This document shows, one piece after another, positions 1 through 8,129 of a DNA stretch of 53,064 bases (position 1 is the first letter of the stretch; every line of letters starts with the position of its first letter). Source of the stretch: a virus; IMG/VR virus record IMGVR_UViG_3300025009_000137, positions 1 through 53,064 of that record; one strand, given 5' to 3'. A model generated the notes under the pieces. It was not told where the DNA came from, ran no database searches, and worked only from the letters and a program-made list of their open reading frames with translations. The position numbers were made by a program, and so were the translations under genes.

Positions 1-1
1 A

Positions 2-130
2 ACATTCCCCAATGATATGCTTGAAGATATAGAAAAATATTGGCATGAGCAAAAACTGAAAAATAGAAATGAAGCTATTAGGAAACTTGTTAAAATTGGT
101 TTAGAATCGGGAAAGACCTCTAAAAAATAA
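2..130 (+). CDS. RHH (Arc/MetJ-type) regulator, 5'-truncated by window edge
   Basis: Last 42 codons of a small DNA-binding protein whose start lies left of the window. The sequence is nearly identical (two mismatches in about 150 bp) to the 3' part of the complete 55-residue gene at 37298-37465. The pattern TFPNDMLEDIEKYW followed by NRNEAIRKLVKIGL fits a beta strand plus two helices of a ribbon-helix-helix repressor. It ends inside a terminator hairpin. By analogy with the complete copy it probably represses a divergent recombinase gene left of the window. This indicates that unit A also carries the RHH/recombinase cassette. Confidence 0.75.
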   Translation, partial: TFPNDMLEDIEKYWHEQKLKNRNEAIRKLVKIGLESGKTSKK

Positions 131-139
131 GAGGTCTTT
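112..139 (+). terminator. Rho-independent terminator overlapping RHH stop codon
   Basis: Stem AAAGACCTC / GAGGTCTTT with a 10-nt loop that contains the TAA stop of the RHH gene, followed by ATTTTTATT. The same hairpin recurs at 37447-37474. Confidence 0.8.
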
Positions 140-193
140 ATTTTTATTCATTTTCAAGGTTATAATATTCAATTATCTACTATTTCTTTAACA

Positions 194-215
194 AACTAAC
201 GCACCTTCGTTAGTT
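194..215. other. Conserved 8-bp hairpin at 3' end of head operon
   Basis: AACTAACG / CGTTAGTT with a CACCTT loop, two bases beyond the stop of the minus-strand gene 218-451. It is exactly conserved at 37526-37547 although the surrounding bases differ. There is no U tract on either side, so it is more likely a 3'-end stabiliser or protein site than a plain terminator. Confidence 0.5.
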
Positions 216-217
216 GG

Positions 218-451
218 TTATTCATACTCCGATTCGATCCAGGGATCTGGTGGATACGTCTGAATAACTACTCCATCCATGATATTGAAATAATCTAAAT
301 CATCTTGAGTAAGCTGTGTCTCGTCATACCTAGATAGTCTGCGACCATTTATATCAACTCTTGGATCACCAAGTATTTGACCGCTAGGCAATGGTACTTC
401 TGTGCTCTCAAAACTTTCCAAACTTGGCCAAATGATATAATAAAATGTCAT
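218..451 (-). CDS. Small late protein, end of head operon A
   Basis: 77 residues, ATG preceded by GAGGAG. It overlaps the LamG protein gene by 4 nt, so the two are translationally coupled. It is acidic and ends in ESEYE; the 28-residue product at the equivalent place in unit B (37555-37641) ends in ESENE, so the two may share a C-terminal motif. No family recognised. Position after the virion adhesin suggests an accessory or chaperone for that protein, but this is inference. Confidence 0.6.
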   Translation of the reverse strand: MTFYYIIWPSLESFESTEVPLPSGQILGDPRVDINGRRLSRYDETQLTQDDLDYFNIMDGVVIQTYPPDPWIESEYE

Positions 452-1176
452 GGTAAAACAACTCCTCTCTGTTTTAAAAATTTTTTAATAACTCGGTGCT
501 GTTTTTGCACCATGCTATTACTAAGAAACTTTGAGTAAATCAGCATGTAATACAACATACCAACTAAATACGGTGCGCCACTTGTTTGTGCTCCAATGCG
601 ACAACCTACTGTATTAGAAGGGTTTGCTGCTGATACGTGACCGTATAATTCCTTATCTATAATCATTTTTCCAGTAGCAAAAAGATTATTATAACAATAG
701 GTAAAAATATGTGGTGTATATACATCAAATGAACCTGCCGCTTTCGCTAACTGCGTTGCTGTTGTTGTACCGACATTTAAACATCCACGCATATATTTTA
801 GATAAGGACTTATGTTCGTTGACATTCCCGGTGATGCGTTAATTATTAGTCTGTCAGTTGCACTAATAGACGAACCTAAAACGGTGCCACCACTACTACT
901 AACCTTGCTTACGGTAATAATAGTAAAATCGTTTTGAACAGATAGAGCGTTTTTAATTGCATCGGGCAAGGTTATATAATCGTCATAAAATTCTACACCA
1001 TTTAAAACTCTGGTTGGTTTATTCCCTCCGGCACCAAATGTTCCATGATTACCATTTCCAGAGTAATCAATTAGTGTATCGCCTTCAAGTTCATCAAAAC
1101 GATATTCAGCAATTAACCCTTCAGTATACATACCTTCTATACTGCTTGTTTTTGGTGATAGAACTGATATTTTCAT
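448..1176 (-). CDS. LamG/concanavalin-like virion surface protein
   Basis: 242 residues. Residues about 25-50 (AEYRFDELEG, then SGNGNHGTFG) match the start of a laminin-G/concanavalin-A-like lectin domain, which spans most of the protein as a beta sandwich. Such domains in late phage operons bind carbohydrate and act as capsid or tail adhesins. Start is ATG after AGGCGGTG. It lies between the decoration-like protein and the small last gene of head operon A. No counterpart is seen in unit B. Confidence 0.65.
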   Translation of the reverse strand: MKISVLSPKTSSIEGMYTEGLIAEYRFDELEGDTLIDYSGNGNHGTFGAGGNKPTRVLNGVEFYDDYITLPDAIKNALSVQNDFTIITVSKVSSSGGTVLGSSISATDRLIINASPGMSTNISPYLKYMRGCLNVGTTTATQLAKAAGSFDVYTPHIFTYCYNNLFATGKMIIDKELYGHVSAANPSNTVGCRIGAQTSGAPYLVGMLYYMLIYSKFLSNSMVQKQHRVIKKFLKQRGVVLP

Positions 1177-1190
1177 ATTCTTATCACCGC

Positions 1191-2204
1191 CTAATATAAT
1201 TCCACATCAATATTTACTACTGTTCCCCGTCCTGCAATAATATCAACCAGGACTATTAAATTTTTAACTGAATTAACATCAACGACTATCACTTGTGAGA
1301 GCGGTTGACCGCTTATACCACCCAAAAGTGATAGCAAATTTGCATCTACAGCATACCAATCGTTGGAAGTATCGTTTTTGCTAAAGAAAGGTACTATACC
1401 AACAGAAGGAGCAATTCTCAAATCAGTCACAGTAGATTTTATATAGATGTATGCTTTAGTTTTGCCGACACATGAAATTTCTTCTATGCCAGAAAAAACA
1501 TAAGCATTGTTCGCAACAATAGAGGCAGAAGTAGACGCAATGCCTGTTCCAACAGTCTGCACGTTTACAACGCCCGCACTACCCCCTGCCTCAACAGTTC
1601 CGACAGCGGTAATAACACAACCTGTAGCACGTTGTGTTTCGGTTACACGTGCAACCCAAAGAGGTGCAGTTGTTGACGTACTAAGGTAAATATCGTAGTA
1701 TTCTGCGCCTGTTGCTTGGGGAACCGTTATATCTATGCTTTTATTTACTGTAGGCGCAACAGTCACTAAAGCACTAACACCAGCAGAACCATAACTATTA
1801 CCAGGAGCAACCCCTATGCCATGAGCAACTGCCGTAAGTGAACCTGCTGTCGCTGGTTGGTCTGCTGCGGTTATTGTGATTGCAGGTACTTTATCGACAG
1901 ATGTTATCGCTGTACGGTGTGCGATAACCGCAGTTCTACTACCAGTTAATTTTATACTACCAGGATTACTATCAGTGAATATCTCTGTCCCACTTGAATC
2001 TACTGGGACAACCTTGCCATCAAATCTCTTGTATGTGTTTGTACCAGGAATGCGTTGCAACATAAAAGAAGTTGTAGCTAACGCATTTACGAAAGTTTCT
2101 TCATCACCTAATGATCCTTGGATATAAACATCTCTATCACCTGCTGAATTTGTAATACTTGCTTGACCTAATTTTCTATTTGAACGATCAATAATATCAG
2201 ACAT
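1191..2204 (-). CDS. Probable capsid decoration or head-fibre protein (unit A)
   Basis: 337 residues, ATG 9 nt after GGGAGG. Rich in Ala, Val, Thr and Ser and predicted largely beta. The middle part (PTVNKSIDITVPQATGAEYY) resembles an Ig/fibronectin-type sandwich. It is the first gene after the coat protein gene and a hairpin, where decoration proteins usually sit. Unit B has unrelated genes at the same place. Exact family not recognised. Confidence 0.5.
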   Translation of the reverse strand: MSDIIDRSNRKLGQASITNSAGDRDVYIQGSLGDEETFVNALATTSFMLQRIPGTNTYKRFDGKVVPVDSSGTEIFTDSNPGSIKLTGSRTAVIAHRTAITSVDKVPAITITAADQPATAGSLTAVAHGIGVAPGNSYGSAGVSALVTVAPTVNKSIDITVPQATGAEYYDIYLSTSTTAPLWVARVTETQRATGCVITAVGTVEAGGSAGVVNVQTVGTGIASTSASIVANNAYVFSGIEEISCVGKTKAYIYIKSTVTDLRIAPSVGIVPFFSKNDTSNDWYAVDANLLSLLGGISGQPLSQVIVVDVNSVKNLIVLVDIIAGRGTVVNIDVELY

Positions 2205-2228
2205 ATAAAACCTCCCTTTATAAAAAAT

Positions 2229-2252
2229 AAGAGGTAGTTAATACTACCTCTT
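2229..2252 (-). other. Perfect hairpin after coat gene A
   Basis: AAGAGGTAGT / ACTACCTCTT with a short loop, 15 nt past the coat stop codon and before the next ribosome site. On the minus strand it is followed by TTTTTTATA, so it may be a partial terminator that sets coat excess over downstream genes. Comparable hairpins follow coat B, the head-fibre gene and the tail tube gene. Confidence 0.6.
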
Positions 2253-2266
2253 AAGTAAATAACTAA

Positions 2267-3367
2267 TTAACCAAGTAGAACACAAGCAAGTTCCGGGGTT
2301 AGTGTTTTAAAACCACAAAGCATATCTATGGATACAGTATCAACTTTATTAGTCAAATTGTAACCATATACTACTCTCAAAGCTAAACCGTTATAATTCA
2401 CAATAGCAGCTTTGTCAGTACCCATCGGTAATTCTAAAGGCACACTTACCATAGCAAAAGCATTTTTGTGGAAGGCAATATTGCTTGCATGTGAAGCAGT
2501 TAAAGTTACAGCATCATCATTTGCTACTGCCGTTTTCAAGGCAGGGTAAATAGTAATATCTTGATCGGCAGTGGATAATGCACCTGCAACTGTAACAACA
2601 TAATCGTTGCCACCGATAGTAAGTAAATCACCAACTTTTAATACAGTAGTAACACCATCAACGTGTATAGCAGTAGCACCAACATCATAACCTGCTACCA
2701 AATCAATTAAGACAGTACCAGCACCAGCAGTATGAGTTTTGATATTTTGATCTGTATAAATATCAAAACCAAATTTTCTACCTAATCTAGCTTCCATTAA
2801 TCCATCAGTGTTACCGGATTTATCTGCTTCAACAAAAGTATCAAGTTCCAAAAGTTTAGCATCAGCGGCGGTATCTAATACAAGATTTCTACCTGCAAAA
2901 GGAACTTTATTATCATTCATTTTCTTACGAATTCCTAATATTGAAGCAACCCCACTTGGAGTAGTACCAGCAGTACCAAATTTGTACGGAATATCTTTAT
3001 ACAACATTGCAATTCTACTATCAATATCTTGTGCAAATGCTTCCATAGCTGGCATCAATAATTGTTGTGAAAAATCATTAATTTCTAAAGTTAAATCTTT
3101 TGCAGTAACACTGAAGGACACATCTAAATGCTTATCTAATGTTATGGATGTGCTACCTTCAGTTGCAGTTTGTACACTTATTTCAGAAGTGAATTCATTA
3201 ACACTGAATGTTGCCGGTTTACGGATCGTGATTGTATCGCCCTTTTTAGCACCTTGAAATTCTTGTGCATAGTTTTTATAGATTAAATTACTCATTACCA
3301 TATTGTTTTGTAATACCATTAATGCTTCTCTTGCAATGATATCAGGGGTTAAAAATGTATTTGCCAT
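2267..3367 (-). CDS. Major capsid protein, P22 coat-like (unit A)
   Basis: 366 residues. The N-terminus MANTFLTPDIIAREALMVL, the GDTITIRKP motif near residue 45 and the long-helix region match the P22 coat protein family (HK97 fold). Residues about 220-285 (GVTTVLKVGDLLTIGGNDY region) look like the inserted beta-rich I-domain of that family. Forms the procapsid shell around the scaffold. ATG after AGGAGG. It follows the scaffold gene. Unit B uses an unrelated SU10-type coat at the same locus although the upstream genes are closely related. Confidence 0.88.
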   Translation of the reverse strand: MANTFLTPDIIAREALMVLQNNMVMSNLIYKNYAQEFQGAKKGDTITIRKPATFSVNEFTSEISVQTATEGSTSITLDKHLDVSFSVTAKDLTLEINDFSQQLLMPAMEAFAQDIDSRIAMLYKDIPYKFGTAGTTPSGVASILGIRKKMNDNKVPFAGRNLVLDTAADAKLLELDTFVEADKSGNTDGLMEARLGRKFGFDIYTDQNIKTHTAGAGTVLIDLVAGYDVGATAIHVDGVTTVLKVGDLLTIGGNDYVVTVAGALSTADQDITIYPALKTAVANDDAVTLTASHASNIAFHKNAFAMVSVPLELPMGTDKAAIVNYNGLALRVVYGYNLTNKVDTVSIDMLCGFKTLTPELACVLLG

Positions 3368-3391
3368 ATTATATGACCTCCTATTATTTTT

Positions 3392-3961
3392 TTATTTATT
3401 TCTTGCTTTGATATAATCATCCATACTTAATTTACCTAAATCATCCATAGTGTAACTTTTGTTACCACCACCAGGAGGATTAGTTCCTGAACCAATTGGA
3501 GTAGTTTCTCCAAACAGATAACCATCTGAAGTTTGTAATGCTTTAAGTTGATCATCTAACCCTATTAAATTGTCGCCATCTACAATAATCTTACTTTCAT
3601 CTAGCAATGCTTTGATTGCTTTAATATTCTTACCTTTTGCTTTATTTAGTTCTGCTTCTAATTTAAAATCAAAAGTTTGCTTCTTAAGTTTTTCTTCATA
3701 TTGCTTAGTTGCTTCCTCATTCTTCAATTTCAACTCTTCAAACTGTTTGGTTAGTTCTTCATTCCCTACTGCCTTAGTCTTTAATTCTGCTAATTGCTTA
3801 TCTCTTTCTTCTAACTGCTTCTTATATTCCTTTTTACTTTCATTTGCTTCATTGAATTTATCAATAGGAATATATGTACCATCATTGATGATCAATTTCT
3901 TATCACCCATTTTTTCTTGCACTTGCTTAAATAATTCTGCACCTAGTAAATTTTCTAACAT
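3392..3961 (-). CDS. Scaffold protein, Phage_GP20 type (unit A)
   Basis: 189 residues. Residues 35-125 are Lys/Glu-rich coiled coil, followed by the conserved LLDESKIIVDGDNLIGLDDQ block of the GP20 minor structural/scaffold family. A flexible NPPGGGN linker near residue 165 leads to a short C-terminal tail (YTMDDLGKLSMDDYIKARNK). Scaffold C-termini normally contact the coat. Here the body is nearly the same as in unit B (40054-40653) but the tail after the linker differs completely, together with the coat type. Confidence 0.85.
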   Translation of the reverse strand: MLENLLGAELFKQVQEKMGDKKLIINDGTYIPIDKFNEANESKKEYKKQLEERDKQLAELKTKAVGNEELTKQFEELKLKNEEATKQYEEKLKKQTFDFKLEAELNKAKGKNIKAIKALLDESKIIVDGDNLIGLDDQLKALQTSDGYLFGETTPIGSGTNPPGGGNKSYTMDDLGKLSMDDYIKARNK

Positions 3962-4066
3962 TATTTCAATCTCCTCTCAATTTTCCACTAACCTTTTTTA
4001 AATGGTTGGCACCATCTGCGATCTTTTGTTTAACCTACAAAATACTAAAAAAGGCAATTTTATAAT
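3962..4066 (-). promoter_or_regulatory. Conserved scaffold leader with covarying hairpin
   Basis: About 100 nt between the minor head gene and the scaffold start, conserved in unit B (40654-40762). It contains a small hairpin, ATGGT-TGGC-ACCAT here and GTGG-TCGGCT-CCAC in B, so both stem strands changed together. Possible translational control or RNA-processing site for scaffold supply. Confidence 0.4.
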
Positions 4067-4873
4067 TTAATTATCTAATTCAGGTAAGTATGCTCCATAG
4101 GCATGTTTACAGTTTGGATGGAAAAGTCCTTTAGATTTGGCATAATCTAGTGTCTTATATCCTTCAGTTTTACCTGTAAGGGATAATATTTCACCCTCCC
4201 AAGGTTTGCATAGTTTACATGGATTAGAATGTTTAGAAATTTTTATTAAATCATATTTATTTTCAACAAATCTATTTGCTGTAGCATTTAAATGTGTCTC
4301 CATAACTCCTGTTCTGATAACCATTTTTGTATAATTCCCCATGTTCCACTGTCTACCTGCACTATCTTGAAAACCAGTTATACCATTCTTCAATAAATCA
4401 TTTAAATAGTTTCTTGAACCTTGTTGCCATGATTTATTACCTATTGAAACTTGCTTTATATGATCCAATGCTAAATTTCTATATATATCTTCTACCCTTC
4501 TGCCAACAGTAAAGAATTGTTGCTCTAAACGATTATATATACTATCACTTGCAATTTGTACTGCTATTGAGTGAATCTCTCCCATATCAACAGTAGTACC
4601 ACCAGCTTTTTTAATCTGTTTATCAGCAAATTGTACACCAGAAAAATATATTTTTGGCATAACCTCAGCTAACCAAGATTTTGTTTCGCCTCTTAAATCA
4701 TTCAATATATTTAAACTATCTGATTTTGCTTTATTAATACCTTTTAAAAAAATATTTGTTGATATGGCAATGGTAAATGCTTTAATTATGAAATCTTCAA
4801 CAGTATCAAATAAACTTGTTAATCTATCTCCTTCATCCTCTGATTCTCTAATTAACTCTTCATCTATTGCCAT
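4067..4873 (-). CDS. Minor head protein, Phage_min_cap2/Mu F-like (unit A)
   Basis: 268 residues. The C-terminal third has the family pattern TGVMETHLNATANRFVEN, then HSNPCKLCKPWEGEILSLTG and GLFHPNCKHAYGAYLPE, with the CxxC and HPNC elements typical of SPP1 gp7-like head morphogenesis proteins. Its ATG overlaps the portal stop codon, giving coupled translation and roughly matched amounts. Probably enters the capsid with DNA or helps portal incorporation. Very similar to 40763-41569. Confidence 0.85.
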   Translation of the reverse strand: MAIDEELIRESEDEGDRLTSLFDTVEDFIIKAFTIAISTNIFLKGINKAKSDSLNILNDLRGETKSWLAEVMPKIYFSGVQFADKQIKKAGGTTVDMGEIHSIAVQIASDSIYNRLEQQFFTVGRRVEDIYRNLALDHIKQVSIGNKSWQQGSRNYLNDLLKNGITGFQDSAGRQWNMGNYTKMVIRTGVMETHLNATANRFVENKYDLIKISKHSNPCKLCKPWEGEILSLTGKTEGYKTLDYAKSKGLFHPNCKHAYGAYLPELDN

Positions 4874-6264
4874 TATACAACACTTCCAGTATTAGGTAAT
4901 GTTATTTTAGGAGGTTCAACACTATCAGCTTTTTTTTCTGCATTTATTTTATTAATTTCATTATCTAACTGTTGACCTTCTAATCCATCTAATCTTCTAA
5001 TAGATGATTCTAAAGAAGATAATCCTGAGCCATACCTTTGTGTTTCAATAGTTGTTTTCTCTCCATCATCTTCAGGTAATCCATCACGCCAAAATAAGTA
5101 AACATTGTTTAATTTTGTTGCTCCTGGTTTACCTTGTGCTACTTCTAATGCAGAAGCTAATTTAAGCACTTTTTTAATTTGAGGATCAAAAGATAAACGA
5201 ATTCTGTTAACTTTTGCTAAACTTGCCATCAACAGACGTTTTAAAGCTGAACCTGATTCTGCTAATCCTTGCTTTATATTTCCAAATGCGGCAGAACTTG
5301 TCTCGCTAAGAAAATATAACTGGTCAATCAAATAATCTATTTGCTTAAATCCTGCATCGAGATGTCCCTCCCAAACTAGATAACCCGGAATAGGATCATC
5401 TTTACTTTCTATAGGATAGAATTTACTACCACCTCTGAAAGAAGATTGTCCAAATTCATCTATTTCTAAAGCACTTGATGGGCCGTACATATTCGGGTCA
5501 CTGTGCTTGTCCAAGATCCGACTGATCTGAGAAAATCTAATCTCAATTTCTTGAACAATACTATCAATATCAGTATAGTCATCATGTCCTGTCACATCTT
5601 CTGAAGTTATTAAATTAGATACACGAACAATTAAAAAATCATTTATACCTGTATTCTGTGTAGTAGATTCTACTAATTCGGATATTTTATCTTTTTGCAA
5701 TATATAAGTATTAGTTTGAATCTTACCTTTGTAGTGAATCTCTGCTCTTAAATAATCAGTTTTATTTGATGTATATGTCCATGCCAAAACATGATTAAGA
5801 ATATCACTAACATTAAAAGGATTTACTACAGGGAACCAACAGCTTGGACTGTTTGCCTGAATAATAGAATAATTATCATCATATCTAATTTTAAATAATC
5901 CATCTGCGAATCTTGAAGTATCTAAGGCAACCTTGTAACATTCCATGATAAAATTATTATCTTCAATTATTCTATCAAGATTATTTTGTTCAGGAGAATT
6001 TACATCACCTGAAACTATTCTCGGAGGCTCGCCAAAAAGCAGATCAGAAAAAAGTTTAGTAAGTCTACGATGCCAATTTAAGATGATCTCCATAGTTGCT
6101 TGTTGATCATCTCTAAGTAATCTAACCCAATCTGTATATACTTGATCATGCTTACCTTTAAATAGTAAACGATTAGTATTATACATTTTTAATCTTTCTC
6201 TGGTATCCTGATCATCTGGAGGCCATGATTGACCAATTTGTAAAAAGTTTAAATCAGTAAGTAT
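4873..6264 (-). CDS. Portal protein, SPP1 gp6-like, apparent AUA start (unit A)
   Basis: Dodecameric portal for DNA entry. The body (MYNTNRLLFKGKHDQVY onward, LIRVSNLITSEDVTG, SSALKRLL) matches SPP1-type portals and unit B. The first ATG would remove 26 residues (ILTDLNFLQIGQSWPPDD part) that are conserved in B mostly by synonymous substitutions, so they are translated. An in-frame TAG lies just upstream at 6265-6267, and the only initiator-like codon left is ATA at 6262-6264, placed 8 nt after GTGGGG. Unit B has AAT in place of the TAG. I therefore annotate an AUA start. Confidence 0.8.
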   Translation of the reverse strand: MLTDLNFLQIGQSWPPDDQDTRERLKMYNTNRLLFKGKHDQVYTDWVRLLRDDQQATMEIILNWHRRLTKLFSDLLFGEPPRIVSGDVNSPEQNNLDRIIEDNNFIMECYKVALDTSRFADGLFKIRYDDNYSIIQANSPSCWFPVVNPFNVSDILNHVLAWTYTSNKTDYLRAEIHYKGKIQTNTYILQKDKISELVESTTQNTGINDFLIVRVSNLITSEDVTGHDDYTDIDSIVQEIEIRFSQISRILDKHSDPNMYGPSSALEIDEFGQSSFRGGSKFYPIESKDDPIPGYLVWEGHLDAGFKQIDYLIDQLYFLSETSSAAFGNIKQGLAESGSALKRLLMASLAKVNRIRLSFDPQIKKVLKLASALEVAQGKPGATKLNNVYLFWRDGLPEDDGEKTTIETQRYGSGLSSLESSIRRLDGLEGQQLDNEINKINAEKKADSVEPPKITLPNTGSVV

Positions 6265-6295
6265 CTATTTCACCCCACTTTCTTATCTTATTTAT

Positions 6296-6359
6296 GTATA
6301 CATTTAACCATTGATTTTGCTAGGGTATACATTGGTATACCTGTATACAAAAAGTATAC
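6296..6359. repeat. GTATAC-repeat element, copy 1
   Basis: Five GTATAC hexamers starting at 6296, 6325, 6335, 6343 and 6354 (spacing 29-10-8-11). The last base abuts the large-terminase stop codon. The 29-nt gap contains TTTAACCATTGATTTT. Identical spacing is found at 26448-26511 and, for four sites, at 42995-43047. Likely binding site for a dedicated protein. Confidence 0.75.
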
Positions 6360-7502
6360 TTACCACCCTTTAGGTTTTTTAACTAAACTTAAATGTCTTT
6401 TCTTATTTATATCTTCAATTGCATATCGTAAAGCATCAATACCATGATTATATTTATCAACAGGAATATTTACATAGATTCCATTACTATCTTTTTTCCA
6501 GGTATAGTTTTGAAATTCTTCAATGATATGAGTACATAATGGATGAATTATTATTTTGAATTGCTGAATAAATTGTATTCCAGTGAGAATAGAACCTGTA
6601 CCTTTTCTGGCTGGTACAATTCTATAAATACCATATCTTTTAATTTCTTCTATACTTTTTTGTTCTGCTGAATCAGCTACTATTTTTTCTTTTGCATATC
6701 CTAAATTTATTATTTTTTTTGCTATCTCATTATTAAGTAATCCTTTTTCTTGAAATTCATTAAATATGTAAAGTTTTCTATTAGGTTCATCAGCTAAAGC
6801 ACAAACAAAAGCTGTCGGATCATTGACGTAACCAAAGTCAAGACCAAAGACAGCTTTAAGAATTTTATTTTCTTTTAGTAGTTGAACATAATCAAAATCT
6901 TCTATTTTCCAGTTATTAAATATAGTTTTATCAAGTGTAGCAAATTCACCTAAAGCATATATTTTGTAATAGGCAAAATTTGTTTCTCTCATTTCTTCTA
7001 ATGTTTGAATATAATCAGGAGTAAGAAATTTATTATGTTTATATGTGGTATGAAGTATACTTGTGGTTTTTGTGTCTAATTCTCTTATATGCCAATGATT
7101 GTATACCCAATTAGATTTTGATACTGGATTGTACATTAGATGAATTTGATTATATGGATTTCTTGAACGTAAACGTAAATTTAATTGTGAGAAATCTTCT
7201 AGAGTTAATTCTGTTGCTTCTTCGATAATAATATCGTCAATATTAGCAATTGATTTTATTTTTTCTGAATCGTCAAGCCCCCTGAAAATTATTTCAGAAC
7301 CATTTTGAAATTTAATTGTTAAGTAGCTGTCACGGAATTCAACTTGATTATAAAGTCCCCAATCTGATATGACAGATTTGAATAATGCATAGATTGAATC
7401 TCTAATTGTGTTGGCAATTTTTCTGATAACTAAACATTTACGATTAGAATGTTTTAGATATTTAAGGATTAGTTTTTGCACTACAAAATGGGATTTGCTC
7501 AA
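6360..7502 (-). CDS. Large terminase, C-terminal ORF (unit A); split at P-loop
   Basis: 380 residues from TTG at 7500-7502. Begins SKSHFVVQKL, the second half of a Walker A, and contains Walker B (IDDIIIEEA, residues 88-96), the coupling/adenine-type LDDSEK region and an RNase H-like nuclease domain starting LDFGYVNDPTAF near residue 218. The first half of the P-loop (YGGAGSG) is encoded in a different frame at 7499-7627. TTG overlaps the upstream TGA as TTGA. Removing the 5 nt TGAGC would restore GGAGSGKS. The identical arrangement is kept in unit B, so this is not a random lesion. Confidence 0.85.
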   Translation of the reverse strand: MSKSHFVVQKLILKYLKHSNRKCLVIRKIANTIRDSIYALFKSVISDWGLYNQVEFRDSYLTIKFQNGSEIIFRGLDDSEKIKSIANIDDIIIEEATELTLEDFSQLNLRLRSRNPYNQIHLMYNPVSKSNWVYNHWHIRELDTKTTSILHTTYKHNKFLTPDYIQTLEEMRETNFAYYKIYALGEFATLDKTIFNNWKIEDFDYVQLLKENKILKAVFGLDFGYVNDPTAFVCALADEPNRKLYIFNEFQEKGLLNNEIAKKIINLGYAKEKIVADSAEQKSIEEIKRYGIYRIVPARKGTGSILTGIQFIQQFKIIIHPLCTHIIEEFQNYTWKKDSNGIYVNIPVDKYNHGIDALRYAIEDINKKRHLSLVKKPKGW

Positions 7503-7627
7503 CCAGAGCCAGCACCACCATAGAATATATTGAAACGAGTATCATATTGTTGAAGATGTGGATAGTATGTTTCGTTGAAAACACGTTTAGTTATTTTAAA
7601 TTTTAGTTGTGATTGTGATTGACTCAT
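7499..7627 (-). CDS. Large terminase, N-terminal ORF ending in GGAGSG (unit A)
   Basis: 42 residues from an ATG preceded by GGAGGTGATGCT. Ends ...NTRFNIFYGGAGSG then TGA, exactly before the Lys of the Walker A. This is the expected N-terminus of an SPP1/P22-type large terminase. A longer open frame extends to 7705, but the strong ribosome site selects the ATG at 7625-7627. See the C-terminal ORF for the split. Confidence 0.8.
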   Translation of the reverse strand: MSQSQSQLKFKITKRVFNETYYPHLQQYDTRFNIFYGGAGSG

Positions 7628-7705
7628 AGCATCACCTCCATTTTTAACCCTGGTGTTTTGAGTGAAAAAATTAAAATTTGGTATATCGAGGAAAATTTTT
7701 TTCAA

Positions 7706-8129
7706 AATTAGAGGGGGGTGGGGTCTAAAAATTTTTATAAAATATTCCTAATTTTGAAAATTTATTTTTTATTTCCCCAACCACTTAGCACAAAAGAAAT
7801 ATTTCATACTGATTTTATTACTTACTCTATCAATACAAATACTAAATTAATTATGCTAGAATAATATAAATACTATTAAAGTAGTCCGATTTATTGCTCA
7901 TTCTTCTGAATAATCCAGCATAATTATTATCTAAACCTTGTACCCATGATTATACCTATGTTTCTTGAATGTTCAGTCATATATCTAGTTTACATAAGAT
8001 TTATTATCGGAACTTCATATACTTATCAATGACTATTAATTTCGCTATGATTATATCTATCATCATAGCTTATTATTAATATGTACCTTGCTACATATCA
8101 CAACCCTACCCTTGTGAACGTGTATTGTA
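7706..8129 (-). ncRNA. Conserved non-coding block between small and large terminase (unit A)
   Basis: No plausible gene in about 420 nt, yet several blocks are conserved with 44360-44813. The first is an approximately 34-nt identical block just after the small terminase stop, containing TCACAA-GGGTAGGG-TTGTGA (6-bp stem). The second is a region with TAATTATGCTGGA pairing to TCTAGCATAATTA. A-specific stem GCTATGAT / ATCATAGC. Could be a structured RNA, a packaging (pac/cos) site, or both. No known family recognised. Confidence 0.45.

Noticed and set aside
957-1199. Plus-strand ORF opposite the LamG gene
   Set aside because: Antisense shadow of a clear minus-strand gene, no ribosome site. The same holds for the plus-strand frames opposite coat, scaffold, portal, tape measure and both polymerases.
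6296-6359. CRISPR array or transposon end
   Set aside because: Repeats are 6-bp palindromes with unequal spacing and no spacers of constant length; no transposase nearby. No CRISPR array or IS element was seen in the window.
7499-7705. 68-residue N-terminal terminase product starting at 7705
   Set aside because: The first part crosses a low-complexity T-rich stretch without ribosome site; GGAGG lies before the ATG at 7627, and unit B supports this start.
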